Source: Amaurobius ferox | Taxonomy: Eukaryota; Arthropoda; Arachnida; Araneae; Amaurobiidae | DNA: 64,000 nt | Reading direction: 5' to 3' | Assembly: GCA_951213105.1 (NCBI GenBank) | Contig: OX578142.1 | Span: forward strand, 120,313,354 to 120,377,353 | Notes under the pieces: model-generated | Database searches by the model: none | What the model was told of the DNA's origin: nothing | Seen by the model: the letters and a program-made list of their open reading frames with translations, nothing else | Shown: positions 1-13,682 of the stretch, one piece after another | Position numbering within the stretch: position 1 is the stretch's first letter | Layout: every line of letters begins with the position of its first letter | Program-made: the position numbers and the translations under genes

Positions 1-183
1 TATTAAAAAGATCTTTAAAATCAAAAGTTTGAAATCCTATTATTTTTCTAAGAGATGTTAATTTATTCTTTAATTCTTTACTATTATTTAGAATATGGTA
101 ATTATTGCTAGTCTGGCTTAAACTATTATTTATTAGATTTAAAGAATTTAGTAATAATTTACTCGCAGTAGTAGAGTAATCAT

Positions 184-636
184 TATGAAAAGTCATTTAC
201 TTCAATAGATTATACTTTTTACAGATATGTTGATGATCTGATTTGCTTAGTACATACAGAAAATTATCTCATAGATATAGATAACTATCCAGACAATTTG
301 GAATTAATTCCTAATGAAGCTATTAGTAAAAATGTTAATTTTTTGGATTTAAATCTTTTTATTGATCCTTCTAATAGAATTGTTACAAATTTATATGATA
401 AAAAAGACTTTTATAATTTTAATATTAATAAAATCTTACCATTTAATTCCTGTTACTCGATTCAATTGTTTAGAAATATTATACTTAATCAGCTTTTTAG
501 AATTTATAGATTATCTGATAAAAAATTTCATGCTATGCATATCAATAATCTCAAAATTACTAGCAATTTATATAAATATCCCTCTTATTTAGTAAATAGT
601 ATTGTTAAAAAATTTAAAATAGCTGGATTTTTATAA
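184..636 (+). pseudogene. Naiad RT C-terminal fragment (copy A)
   Basis: An open stretch of about 150 codons with no in-frame stop, ending at TAA. It contains the RT catalytic box YVDD (near 229-240) and the FLDLN motif that also occurs in the intact element at 13846-16485 as FLDLS. The upstream fingers and palm motif A are missing in this orientation because of the inversion at about 188, so this is a fragment and not a working gene. The C-terminal tail of about 40 residues is deleted in copy B. Confidence 0.75.
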
Positions 637-1478
637 TTCTTTTCATAGTATCTTATATTAGCCAGACATCTCCATTCTCTTGTATTTTTTTTTTTTACAT
701 TCTCTTCCGCTTCAGCATTACTATTATTTGCCCCTCCTTTTAGTAGCTCTTTTCGTATATTAATACTTTTTCTTAACATTTCGCTTAACTGTTTTTCAAT
801 TCTTATGAATGGCAACAGTAAATGGTTTTTTTATTTTTTATTTACACTGGTCTCTTCTATCAGTGTTCCCGGTATCGACTCGATTGTACATACGCTGTGC
901 CTTTTCCAGGTATTCATTTTTTCTTTTTTATTCCTTCTTTATGTATGTCGTCCAAGTAGAAATAGTTTATAGATATAATCTATCTATTTCTTCAGAAACA
1001 TACATTTTTGTGTTTACTTCTACAAAAAACTTGGACATGATTAGATTTTTGTAGAGGTTAACAATTCATGATTTAGGCTTAGAGCCTCGTCCACGTGTAT
1101 AGCGTTTGTGCTTGATTTCGTTTGTTATACTTTTTTCGATTCCATACCTTTGTATTATGATATTTTTCATTGACTTGTTGATTCGATATTTATTTTATTT
1201 ATTTATTTTTCCATTTGCTTGAGGATTAGTTGATTTTTACTTTTGTTTTGTAAGCCAGTTAGATAGTTGAATTTAGTTTAAGTTTTTCTTTTTTTGTTTC
1301 CATACCTTTGAATTTTGTTGATTTTCTGTAACTTGATAGCTTGTGTTTTGTATTTTTTATCCATTTGATTGATGATTTGCTGTATTATATTTTATTCTGT
1401 AGGTGTTTTAAAAAGTTAGGTTTATCGTGTTACATCTTCTTACTTTTCGTTCATTGGATTTTCAAACTACTATTATTA
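637..1478 (+). other. Naiad copy A 3' UTR
   Basis: Non-coding and T-rich. It aligns with 8821-9222 of copy B, including the conserved words TTTATAGA, CATTTTTGTGTT, CCACGTG and CATTGGATTT. It contains the structured RNA candidate at 950-1036. The last clear match to copy B is near 1477. Confidence 0.65.
950..1036 (+). ncRNA. Putative structured RNA element in Naiad 3' UTR (copy A)
   Basis: A three-way-junction fold can be drawn by hand. The outer helix is 950-957 with 1029-1036 (8 bp, GTCCAAGT/ACTTGGAC). Hairpin 1 is 958-965 with 984-991 (8 bp), a UUU bulge at 966-968, then 969-974 with 978-983 (6 bp) and a 3-nt loop. Hairpin 2 is 996-1000 with 1011-1015, plus CA/TG inside. Copy B (8877-8959) keeps the same plan with different bases in the helices. 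The function is unknown; recognition by the element's own RT is one possibility. Confidence 0.55.
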
Positions 1479-2405
1479 TTGAAATCATTTTATTTATGAG
1501 CTGCATTTGCGCAATAAATTAAATGTATTTTGCATTTTCAATCAATTTACTTAATAACTTTAAATTCTTTATTTAATCATATTTGCATAGTATCCTTCAT
1601 ATTTTAGTAAGCTATAGTATCTATATATATATATAAATTATATATAATTATTAGAAAGATAAAATAATAACCAATTCCAAATAATTACGAAAATTAAATC
1701 AATGAAATCACCAAAGCAGTTAAACCACAACTGAAATGCCGAAAAAGAAATGAACAGCACTAGCTTAAATTGGAGGTTAATTAGACTAGATTCTTCATCA
1801 GGTCTGAGCATCCAACCCTAATTAATCCAAACAAATGCTTGTTTCAGGTATAGCAATAGTAAGTTACAATAAATGCCATAAACGCAGACTACAAGCATTA
1901 ATAGGGAAAAAATTGAAAAATTGTTAATAAATCAAGTATTACCAAGAACCATGAGGCTGGAACACTGTATACATGTGCAGTGAAGGCAAGCAGTTGTAAT
2001 TGAATGAAAAAAGTTGAGATGCATGCAAGAGAAGGAAAAGAAAATAAACCATGGAATCAGAGGGGAACAAAGAATAGAAAGGACCTCCACAGAAACCCAT
2101 CGAGGGAGTTCCAGGGAGAAAGGTAAATAGGATGAACAGGAATCATAGATGAAAAAATCTTAGTAAAAAGTGATTCACAAGAGAAATGAATAAACGAGTA
2201 TGCCACTAACACCATTAACAAGGGGCTCAAATCGTTATTACAAACTGGCTAAAGTTGCATATTTTTAGCGAAAATAGTTTTCAAAACATTAAATATTTAT
2301 GTATCTTATTATCTAATTATTTTCTAATTTTTTGTTTTTCAATTTTTTTTGTTTATTTTATTATTTTTTATTTTTATATAATCACATAATTAATAATAAT
2401 AATAA
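1479..2405. other. Non-coding; microsatellite and possible 3' UTR of antisense Naiad-like copy D
   Basis: There are no supported genes. A short (TA)n tract lies at about 1618-1660. On the minus strand 1660-2405 follows directly after the copy D coding remnant and could be its 3' UTR, ending at the TA tract; this is inference. Position 1792-1804 carries a 13-mer whose complement, GACCTGATGAAGA, recurs at 9832-9844. Confidence 0.35.
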
Positions 2406-3300
2406 TTAGTTTTTTTTATTAGGTTTTTTTTTATTTTTTTTTATATAGCAGCCATAATTGTGAATATTGTCTAGGATTATATCGAGTGGTAGTTGATACA
2501 CTGAGTTGATAATATTAATTACAAATTTGGGAAGATATGCATTATTAGTTACAGTATTTAATAATTCTATAAAATGTGCTAATTTATAATTATCATCACA
2601 AATTTTATTTATTCTAAGAACCAGGTTTGATGTAATATTTTTAAACACTGATATATGCAAACAAGATTTAAAATGTTGAATTTTAGGAGTATTAAAATTA
2701 AAATCTACTCTTTTATCATATAAGTTTATAGCCAGATTACAATTTTGTAAATCTAAATTTAAATCTAAAAAGTTTGCAACATTAAAATCATTATTACTTT
2801 CATTTAATTGTAAATTATTAAGCTAAAAGTTAAATACAATAGAATTATTATTATAGGATATGCATAATATATCATCTAAATATCTATACATGTGTATATT
2901 ATGCAAACTGTGATTATAGTTTTTTTTTTATAGAAGTATAAATATAGATTAGCCAATAATGATGAGGCACACCCCCTTGTGGGATACCAAACTGTTGCTT
3001 ACAAAATGAACCACCATGTTGAATATAATTCTCATAGAGTGAAATTAAGTAAATAAAGGAATTATGAATATTTTGGATAATATTATATTTTTCCAAAATT
3101 TCTAAAATAATTTTATAAAGATCATCTATATCAATATTATTGAACAAATTTTTAAACTCAAAGGCATAAATACTATGGACTTTAATAAGAGTTTTTAATT
3201 TTTAACTAATTCAAAACATTTTTTTCATAATATGACTACTATTTGAAATGTCATCTGAAAAAAAAATTTCATTTAGAATTTTTAGCAATAATTACCAGCA
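2406..3300 (-). pseudogene. Naiad-like reverse transcriptase remnant (copy D)
   Basis: Minus-strand fragments read, in order, the RT motif A region (LFNNIDIDDLY, about 3147), the GIPQGG motif B, a YLDD catalytic box (about 2877-2888), and the FLDLNL and NLYDK segments, ending at 2406. The order and spacing match the RT of the intact Naiad at 13846-16485. The frame is broken by at least two frameshifts between motifs B and C and by a TAG near 2824. It is a diverged lineage, with LDD rather than the VDD of the other copies. Nothing 5' of the RT fingers is visible. Confidence 0.7.
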
Positions 3301-3589
3301 TTAATTAGTAAGGTAAGAAATATGCCCATATACACTCATGTCCAAAAGTTAAGCATAATTCGTAAAATGCGAAAAATTCGGAGTTAATATGGATACAATG
3401 GTTCACAATCAGTTGTGGAGAATCGTGGAATGAAGGTAAATCATTGTGCATGTGCAAAACAGTTCACTCGACGTCGATATGCGCAAAGCACCCGCGCACG
3501 TCGGAACGAGTATAAAACGAGCTCGAGCGGCATGACCAGTTGAAGCAGAATTTCGCAATTGCTGTGGTAAAGAAAGATCAATCATGCAT

Positions 3590-4865
3590 AAAGCATTGAT
3601 TATGAAACACTTTCTAACTTCATTGCAATTTCATTTAAACATCTCTAAAATGCGATACATTCCTAGGTAATATTTTGAAAATTATCACAATACTACATTA
3701 ATTTATTACATTTGAAAACTTAAAACTTCATCGACAAAAATGAACTTCATTCAAATGACGGCATTGAAATATAAATTGCCTCGTTCAAACATCTCTAAAA
3801 TGCAACACATTCCTCGGTAATATTTTTAAAATTATCATAATACTACAAAAATTCATTATATTTGAAAACTTCATCGACAGAAATTTATTCAAATGACGTC
3901 ATCGAAATATAACACGCCTGGCTCTCTCTATAAAAGCAGCATTTCATTCATAAACATTTTCCCATTCATTTCATTCATCACAATACTATATAATAATTTA
4001 TTTTATTTAAAATCTTAGACCATGGAATTACAAGTAATTAAACTCTATTCTTAAAACTTTATCGGAAACATCGTCTGCTTCTCTGTGTAAAATCAATGAA
4101 TTCATATCAGCTATATTGCAGACTCCATGAGCTAAATAATTTTGCGTTAAAGAAATGCAGCAATTCTTATACAACTCGTTCTACATATTTTGCTGTTTAC
4201 ATTTTTCATAAGTGAAAATTAGGCTTCGTTGTAGAAATAATCAAATTTCTATGATCATTTAAACTCAAATATATTGTAATTGCGTTGTTTCAGTATGTAG
4301 GTGCACAGAATTTAAGCAAAAATAAAGCGGTTTTAGGACGGATACAACACTCAATATGAATTAAAAAGAACTTTAAAAATCACGATTTTGACACAAGATG
4401 GATGTCATGTTTCATTTTGAAGTGGGTCACATGATCTTTTCATATAATGGTCACATAATCACTTCATATAAAAGGTGTAATTATTATTTTAATTTTTATT
4501 TTAAAAACTACTGAATATATTTTGCTGAAATTTTTTTTATATATTTTATGGGATAATTTGAATATTTTCTAAAATTTTCGAAGCAATTTGTGAATTTTAA
4601 ATCCGCTTAAAAAATGTTTGAAAAATTAGGTCCCATAGGGTTCAATGTATTTCATTTTTTCAACCCGGGTTCAATCCAAAACTAATTGGGTGATATTATA
4701 TATTTATATTCCCATAGGTCCCACTGACTGTCTGAACAACATACTGAAATTCCATTTTGATAAAGTCATTTTACGGCAGTTATCGTGCTAACGGACAGAC
4801 AGACAGACAAAATGAACAATGTCATAAACACTTTTCAACTTTGTTGTAAAGTGTTAAAAACGACG
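3590..4865. repeat. Probable nested non-coding insertion with an internal ~140-bp direct repeat
   Basis: This separates the Tc1 leader (3340-3585) from the transposase coding region (about 4881). It contains two diverged direct copies, about 3634-3780 and 3784-3900, both starting with AAACATCTCTAAAATGC and ending with GAAATATAA, and a TATA-like CTATAAAAG at about 3938. The right part ends in a (CAGA)n run at 4793-4808 typical of dispersed invertebrate repeats. The exact borders and class are unresolved. Confidence 0.4.
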
Positions 4866-4880
4866 AAAGATGTCACAAAG

Positions 4881-5889
4881 ATGCCAACTGGACATGTTTT
4901 TGAAGGGACAAATTATTGGAATGTTGGAATCCAGTCGATCCCAAACGGAAGCGTCTCGAATTCTGAATGTGCCTCAGTGTGTGATCTCCAGACTCTGACA
5001 GAGGTTCCAAACTACTGGAGATGTTACCCGACAACCAGTACCAGGTCGGCCAAGGGTAAGAACCGCTCGGCAAGACCGATATTTGGTGATAACTGCTGGA
5101 CGTCAAAGGAACCGTTCTGCCAGATAACTGGGTTCAGCCCTGACAACCGCACAGGAGTCACTGTTTCGAGACAAACTGTTTACAGGAGACTTAGACAGTT
5201 TGGTCTCTATGATGCCAGACGACCAGCAGTTTGCATCCCCCTCAGCACAGAAACGCACGCGTTTACAGTGGTGTTTGGAACATCGACAGCGGCGTGGACA
5301 ACAGTAGTGCAATGTCATGTTCAGTGACGAGTCCAGGTTTAGCCTGCAAACTGATTCTCGTCGTACCACGATCTGGAGAGAACGTGGAACGCGGTTTCAC
5401 CCGGGAAACATCACGGAAAGGCATCGTTTTCTATTTGGAGGACATCATGATGGACGGCCGCAAAGACCTCCACATCTTTGACACAGAGTCGGTTACCGGT
5501 CAAAGATACAGAGACGAAGTCCTTGAACCTACCGTTCGATTGTTTCGAGGTGCTGTTGACCCGGATTCCATATTCATGGATTATAACGAGCCTCCTCACA
5601 GTGCGGCCTTGGTCGACGACTTCTTTCAAACTGAAGATATCCAGCACATGCAGTGGCCTGTCAACTCTCTTGATCTGAATCCAATAGAGCATGTGTGGGA
5701 TATGCTCGGGAGACATCTTGCAGCACTCCGTTCTCTTGCAGCACTCCATGCTCCGTTCCGGGATTAAAAACTGCTCTCCGTGAGACTTGGAACTCTTTGA
5801 GCGCACAACTCATCCAAACCCTCATCGAAAGTATAGGAAATCGTTGGGCAGCATGCATGGCTACCCGAGGTTCCCACACATCGTATTAA
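4881..5889 (+). pseudogene. Tc1-like transposase, inactivated
   Basis: Reading through all three frames gives a DD34E-type transposase: an N-terminal helix-turn-helix region, SDESRF (first Asp, about 5320-5335), then a segment aligned to the usual DDN motif, LDLNPIEHVW (Glu, about 5670-5700) and a normal C-terminus ending at TAA 5887-5889. At least two frameshifts break it. The second catalytic Asp is replaced: the motif reads MDYNEPPH where family members have MDDN (about 5575-5590). A short duplication of a Leu-Ala-Ala-Leu segment follows. It cannot encode an active enzyme. Confidence 0.8.
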
Positions 5890-6127
5890 ACTACAGCATC
5901 ACATTTTTTTAATCATTCTGTTTCACTGAGTCTGACACACGTATTGTGACCCTTTTTCTTTCAACCCTTTTCTTTGGATAATAAAACTCGTTATTATCCT
6001 TGTTTTGCATTGTTTCCTTCTTCTATAACCCTATTACACCCACACACCGCGTTTCCTTCTATTCCGATGTAGATTTCCTGAAATTTTCACATAAACAGCA
6101 ACTATGCTTAACTTTTGGACATGAGTG

Positions 6128-6289
6128 TATATATATAACAATATATATGCATATATATATATATATATATATATGCATATATACATATATATGTATATAT
6201 ATATATACATATGTATATATACATATATATACATATGTATTATATATATATATATGTATATATATATACATATGTTATATTTCAGTGCA
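6128..6289. repeat. (TA)n-rich tract with CATATATG palindromes
   Basis: Simple TA/TATG-rich sequence between the right end of the Tc1-like element and the next mariner fragment. It is low-complexity and any apparent reading frames in it are meaningless. Confidence 0.9.
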
Positions 6290-6649
6290 CTGAAAGACAG
6301 GCACCAGCACTGAAAGACGCCTTACGGCAGGAGGTAGCATGGCCGTTGATATACTGTTTCATGCTGTATCAGCCGTAATACCGCGACTGCACTCAGTACT
6401 GGAATGTGGTGGTGGACACATTGAGCACTTGCAGCTGTAAATCATGCTGAAATAAAATATCTCATTTCACAATTATTAACTCGCATTGTTTTCTTTGAAG
6501 CAGTGTCCCCTAGTGTCGAGATTTTGAACTATTTTCTTTTCATGTCATACAAAATCCCCAACCACGGTGAATATTAATCTGCAAACAGCATGTCTCTCCG
6601 CCTGATATTTTTATAGCGTTTTACTTTTGCTCCGAACTTTTGAATCACC

Positions 6650-6651
<2 letters not shown>
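6290..6651 (+). mobile_element. 3' end of a mariner-like element
   Basis: The segment 6369-6440 reads [19 protein letters not shown] followed by TAA, the characteristic C-terminus of arthropod mariner-like transposases, with a frameshift just upstream. About 190 bp further on, TTTTGAATCACCCTG ends next to TA at about 6649-6652; its complement CAGGGTGATTCAAAA is the terminal repeat. The 5' part is gone, cut off in the (TA)n tract. Confidence 0.65.

Positions 6652-6690
<39 letters not shown>
6652..6690. repeat. (TA)n microsatellite
   Basis: Pure TA repeat. It marks the 5' border of Naiad copy B, which has another TA tract at its 3' border. Confidence 0.95.
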
Positions 6691-6695
<5 letters not shown>

Positions 6696-6699
6696 TTTC

Positions 6700-8819
6700 T
6701 TCCTACTTATAATATAATTGAATATAAAAACTTTGCTCATCATGGTTTTGAAAATATAAATACATATTTTGGATATAAAAACAAATACTGCTGATAGAAT
6801 GGTCATTGAAAACTTCTATATTAAATCACAATGTACTCTTTTTCCATATGGATTAAATCAATTATATCTCAATGGTAATATTGTAAAATATAATTTTGTA
6901 GATAATAAATATTCTATTTATAATCACCTGTTTTTTAATCCTCTTTTACATAATAGTAATTCTGCTAAACTCAAAAGATTTAAATGCGGTAAAGGAAATT
7001 CCCCCCAACATGATTTTAAAGCTGAGATTAAAAGTATGCATCAACATTTTAACAACACATTTTAATGGAAATTTATAAAATCATGGGTATTTGCGGTTAA
7101 GAAAAAACAATTAAATACAGTTTATGCTATTTTCTTAAAGTTAAATCTTACTAATGAACATTTTAATCATATTTTCTATGATTTGCTCATTACTAGATCA
7201 AAATATTTAAAAATAAAACTTAATCAATTTCATAATAATAACTGTTCTAATTCTTATTGTGTAATATCTTTTAAGCATTCTATTTATAATTCTATAAACT
7301 TTAAGAATTTATTTAATCATTTTCATCATTTATTGCCTGTAAAAGATTTGAATGTTACTAAAACTTTTAAATACAACAAGCCTATTGGAAGAACCATTTT
7401 TAATTACAATGCAATTTCAAAATCAGTCGACAAAGATTCCTCAACAAATGTAGATGGTGAATGTATTTGTAGTGTTGATAATTATGCTAATTTTATAAAT
7501 CCACACTTGGGGCATATAGTTACTGGAGAGAGACTTAGCCATTGTTAAAGATAAATCTTTAAGAACTATAATGTCATTTGGTATTAAATTCAGGTTACCT
7601 TCATGTAATAATTCAAAACAAGTCTTAAAGTCAATCAATCTTGACCTTGATAAATATATTTATGGATTAGCTTCTAAATATGCTCAACCTTTAGAGGCAT
7701 TTAATATGTGGAAATTTACTATTTTAAGATCTATTAAAAATGCCATTTGTAGTATCAATTTATCTAGATCTATATATAATATGGATAATATAAAACACTC
7801 TGTTAATGATTTACATAGATCTTTTGTTATTACTTATGCTGATAAAGCCTCTAATAATTTTGCTATTATTTGTAAAAAATTCTATATACAATATCTGTTA
7901 GATTATTTAAAAAATGACAGTCTATTTAAACTTGGTTCACAGTCTGTTAATAGTATCAAATTGAAAATTATCAATATGTATAGTGATTTAGATATTAATA
8001 ATAAATTTTTGAAATTTCCATATATTGTGCTTATACCTAAATTTCATAAAAATCCTATTAAATTTAGAACTGTAACTAGTGGTCATAATTCATACTCTAC
8101 TACTGCTAGTAAATTATTACTAAATTATTTAAATGTACTAAATAGTAATTTACGAGATTCTAGTGATAACTACATTATTCTAAACAATAGTAAAGAATTA
8201 AAAAATAAATTAAAAACACTTGGTAAAATAATAGGATTTCAAACTTTTGATTTTAAAGATCTATTTAATAATATTAAGATCACTGATCTTTATGATGTTA
8301 TTTTAGCTTTATATAATGCTTATATTACTAATCAATCTCATCTTACTAAATTTATCAATTTTCCTAAGCTTCTCCATTTTGTTCTTTTCAATATTATATT
8401 TTTCAAGGCAATAAATTATACTTACAAGTCTCAGGGGTTCCACAAGGTGGCTATAGTAGAAGTATGTTAGCTAATTTATACCTATATCAATATGAAAAAT
8501 TCTTTACTTCAACAGATTATAAAATTTACAGATATGTAGAGATGATCTGATTTGTCTTGTATTTACTGATAACTATGTCATAGATATAGATTTCTATCCG
8601 GATAATTTGGAATTAATACCTAATGAAACTACTATTAGTAAAAATATTAATTATTTGGATTTAAATCTAATTATAGAACCTACTAATGGGATAGTTACTA
8701 ATTTATATGATAAAAAAGATTTTTTTAAATTTAATATTAATAAATTATTACCATTTAATTCCTGCAACTCGATTCAATTGTTTAGAAATATTATACTTAA
8801 TCAACTTATTAATAATTAA
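6700..8819 (+). pseudogene. Naiad EN-RT polyprotein, copy B, broken
   Basis: The pieces in order are the end of the GIY-YIG domain (ENFYIKSQC.LFPYGLN, about 6800-6860), the linker, a CxC motif (ECICS, about 7460-7475) followed by HIVTG, the RT fingers (IPKFHKNPIKFRTVT), motif A (DFKDLFNNI, about 8250), a PQGG-type motif B (about 8440), a YVDD box (about 8530) and FLDLN-like YLDLN. At least four lesions are visible: a TAA at 7063-7065, a frameshift in a GAGAGA run near 7530, one lost G near 8437, and a 2-nt GA insertion in the YVDD codons near 8538. The C-terminal tail is deleted after 8808. Confidence 0.8.
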
Positions 8820-8876
8820 TATTTATATTTAATATTTATATTTCCTTTATTTTTTTCCAATCTTTATGCTTGTCGC

Positions 8877-8959
8877 CCATATAATACAAGTTTATAGACA
8901 AAATCTATCTTGTGTTACAGAAATAAGCATTTTTGTGTTCATTTAGAAGGGATATATGG
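8877..8959 (+). ncRNA. Putative structured RNA element in Naiad 3' UTR (copy B)
   Basis: This has the same plan as 950-1036. The outer helix is 8877-8883 with 8953-8959 (CCATATA/TATATGG, 7 bp). Hairpin 1 is 8886-8890 with 8909-8913 (ACAAG/CTTGT), the identical UUU bulge at 8891-8893, then 8894-8898 with 8904-8908 (ATAGA/TCTAT). Hairpin 2 is 8921-8924 with 8941-8944 and inner AA/TT and CA/TG pairs. The outer helix and the lower stem of hairpin 1 differ in sequence from copy A but remain paired, which is the signature of a selected RNA fold. Confidence 0.55.
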
Positions 8960-9220
8960 ACTTGAAAAATAATTTTTTCGAAATGAACTATTCTTAAGCC
9001 TAAAGCTCTTCCACGTGCAAGCATTTTTGCTTGATTTTTTTGTTTTCCTATTTTCATTCCTCTCCTTTGAAATTTGTTGATTGTCTTTGTCTTCATGACC
9101 TGCATTACGTATTATAATTTCCTCTTTATGGTTGAATTTCTTTTATTTCATTGTATTTTGTAGGCAAATTTTAAGATAATGTATTATGAGTTGCTACTTA
9201 CATTCTACCATTGGATTTAC

Positions 9221-9222
<2 letters not shown>

Positions 9223-9311
<89 letters not shown>
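9223..9311. repeat. (TA)n microsatellite, ~90 bp
   Basis: Uninterrupted TA repeat. It separates the 3' end of Naiad copy B from the left TIR of the next transposon. Confidence 0.95.
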
Positions 9312-11982
<2,671 letters not shown>

Positions 11983-12435
11983 CAGGGTGTCCCAAAAACA
12001 TTCACCTCGGCTTTTATTCCTTAAATATTGATCTTAGACATATATAATAAATTACGAAGTTGCATAAAAAAGTACATAATTTTATGAAATCGGTAAAAAT
12101 TTTCAGGGGATTAAATACAAAATTTAAATTTTTATACAGCTCCCGTACAAAAACATTTCCAATGAGTAAAATGTGCCCCTTACACTAATAAGGTGATGTA
12201 CAAAATTTCAGCATTTTATCAAAAAAAATCCCAGAGATATAAAAAGACAAAAATGCTGACTTTTCGACGCATCGACATGGGTTCTCAGAGGGGAAAAATC
12301 ATGTAGGCAGATCGCGTTTCAGGGGTCATACATAAATTACGAAAGAAACAATGATTACATAAATAAATAATAATTTTGCTATTTATTGGTACAAAAGTAT
12401 CTACACTGCGTAGAAAAAATAACTTTAAGCAAAGA

Positions 12436-13583
12436 TTACAAAGCTCGTTCAAAATGTTTTCCATCCATGCCAATACAGAACTGCATTCGTCTGATAACAC
12501 TTCTGTGCACTCGATCAAGTTCTTGATCGGTGATGTAATGACAACTATCTTGAAGGCGTTGTTGCAACTCTGTTTTATTTAAGGGAGGTGACAGATAAAC
12601 AGTTGCACGTAAACGACCCAACAAATAAAAATCCATAGGCATTAAATCAGGCAATCTAGGGGGAAATTCGACTGGCTCAATCAAGCCAATCCACTTGTCT
12701 GGAAACTCGTTATTTAACCAGTGTTTCACAACTGTAGTATGGTAAATTGGAGATCCGTCCTGTTGAAACCACACATGTGGTAATACTTTTAGGGGCAGTT
12801 CATCCATAAAATCAGGAATAACCGCATTCAAAATCTCATTAACATATCTGTCACCTGTCAACGTACCATCATACAGTATGGTTCCAAACAAACGGTTTCT
12901 GAAAATACTACACCACACATTCACAGAAAATTGCTTCTGATGATGAATATCACGTACCACGAATGGATTTGTGTCAGATCAGAAGTTCTCATTTTGAGGA
13001 TTTATGCATCCATCTTGTTTAAAACAGCATTCGTCAGCCCAAATTACGTTTTTCAGGAAAGAGGGATTTGCATCTTCCTAATTTAGAGCCCAATTACAAA
13101 CATCTAGACGACGTAGATAATCTATTGGCTCCTGTCCTTGCACACCACGAATGTTAAACGGATGCCATTTATTCAGTCTCAGTATTCTCCACACTGTTGC
13201 ACGTGGTACCTTCATTTCTGAAGCAGCGGTACGAACACTACTATATTGAAGACCCAGATCGTCCGACTCATCCAAAGGACTCGAGTAACTGCTTGGACGG
13301 CCGGAACACTACTATGTGGATGACTGCAAAAGTAAGCTAAAATATCAATTTCTACATTAGTTGAGTGAAGTCTGGGCCTACCTAGTCCACCGACACGATG
13401 TACGCTTCCTCTTTCATGCACTCGTTGCACCAATCGGGAAATAAATTTCCCAGAAGGATGTTGAGAAATGAGAAAAATACGTTGATATTCCCGTGCAGTT
13501 TCGTTAGCATTGCGATTGCATAACTGTACAGCATAAGCATTTCAAAAAGTTCTTCGTTGCTGTATTGCGATATGCTGTCCGTA
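12436..13583 (-). pseudogene. mariner-like transposase (DD41D spacing), dead, in R1
   Basis: Minus-strand fragments show an N-terminal HTH region (KFISRLVQRVHERGSVHRVGG; RPRLHSTNVEID), a second HTH (VPRATVWRILRLNKWHPFNI), WADECCF (first Asp), WFQQDG (second Asp) and PPRLPDLMPMDFYLLG (third Asp). Between the second and third Asp I count 41 residues, the DD41D spacing. The C-terminus ends CIGMDGKHFERAL. Lesions are an in-frame TGA at 13542-13544, a frameshift near 13270, a TAG near 13078 (ALN*EDANP) and a TGA before SDTNP near 12990. The same lesions occur in the second copy. Confidence 0.8.
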
Positions 13584-13682
13584 CAGGCTAACTACACTCT
13601 CAAAATGTAGCAGAAATGTGAAATCATTAGCCAAGCCAAGACGCTTGCTTGCCTGGGACCGAAGGTCCCTCACGGCCACATC

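Larger units (their letters stand above)
1..1478. mobile_element. Naiad-type Penelope-like element, copy A (internally inverted)
   Basis: A degenerate Penelope-like retroelement made of two pieces. Positions 1-188 read on the minus strand match the RT region of copy B (about 8080-8270). From about 184 the plus strand carries the RT C-terminal half, followed by a 3' UTR. Copy A and copy B share 3' UTR sequence up to a common end near 1478 and 9222. The inversion junction sits at about 184-190 within a few bases of microhomology. Inverted and tandem fragments of this kind are known for Penelope-like elements. The left part runs off the window. Confidence 0.8.
3333..6127. mobile_element. Tc1-like DNA transposon with intact TIRs, dead transposase
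   Basis: The terminal inverted repeats are CACTCATGTCCAAAAGTTAA and extend to about 25 bp perfect. They lie at 3333 and, inverted, end at 6127. TA dinucleotides flank both ends (3331-3332 and 6128-6129), the usual Tc1/mariner target duplication. At 2.8 kb it is longer than a typical 1.6-kb Tc1 element. The excess lies between about 3590 and 4865, just before the transposase start, and is probably a nested insertion. Confidence 0.85.
6691..9222 (+). mobile_element. Naiad-type Penelope-like element, copy B
   Basis: A 5'-truncated Penelope-like element lying between two TA microsatellites (6652-6690 and 9223-9311), consistent with the known Naiad preference for microsatellite targets. It starts within the GIY-YIG nuclease domain, continues through the CxC linker and RT, and ends with a 3' UTR shared with copy A. 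Confidence 0.8.

Noticed and set aside
5411..5806. 131-codon minus-strand frame
   Set aside because: Antisense of the Tc1-like transposase remnant; no motif of its own.
6000..6313. Reading frames of up to ~97 codons rich in Ile-Tyr
   Set aside because: They come from the TA/TATG low-complexity tract on both strands and have no homology-like content.
184..8819. In-frame UGA selenocysteine codons in Naiad copies, as reported for some spider Naiads
   Set aside because: The breaks I could inspect are TAA, TAG or frameshifts, and copy A and the intact copy C have no in-frame TGA inside conserved motifs.
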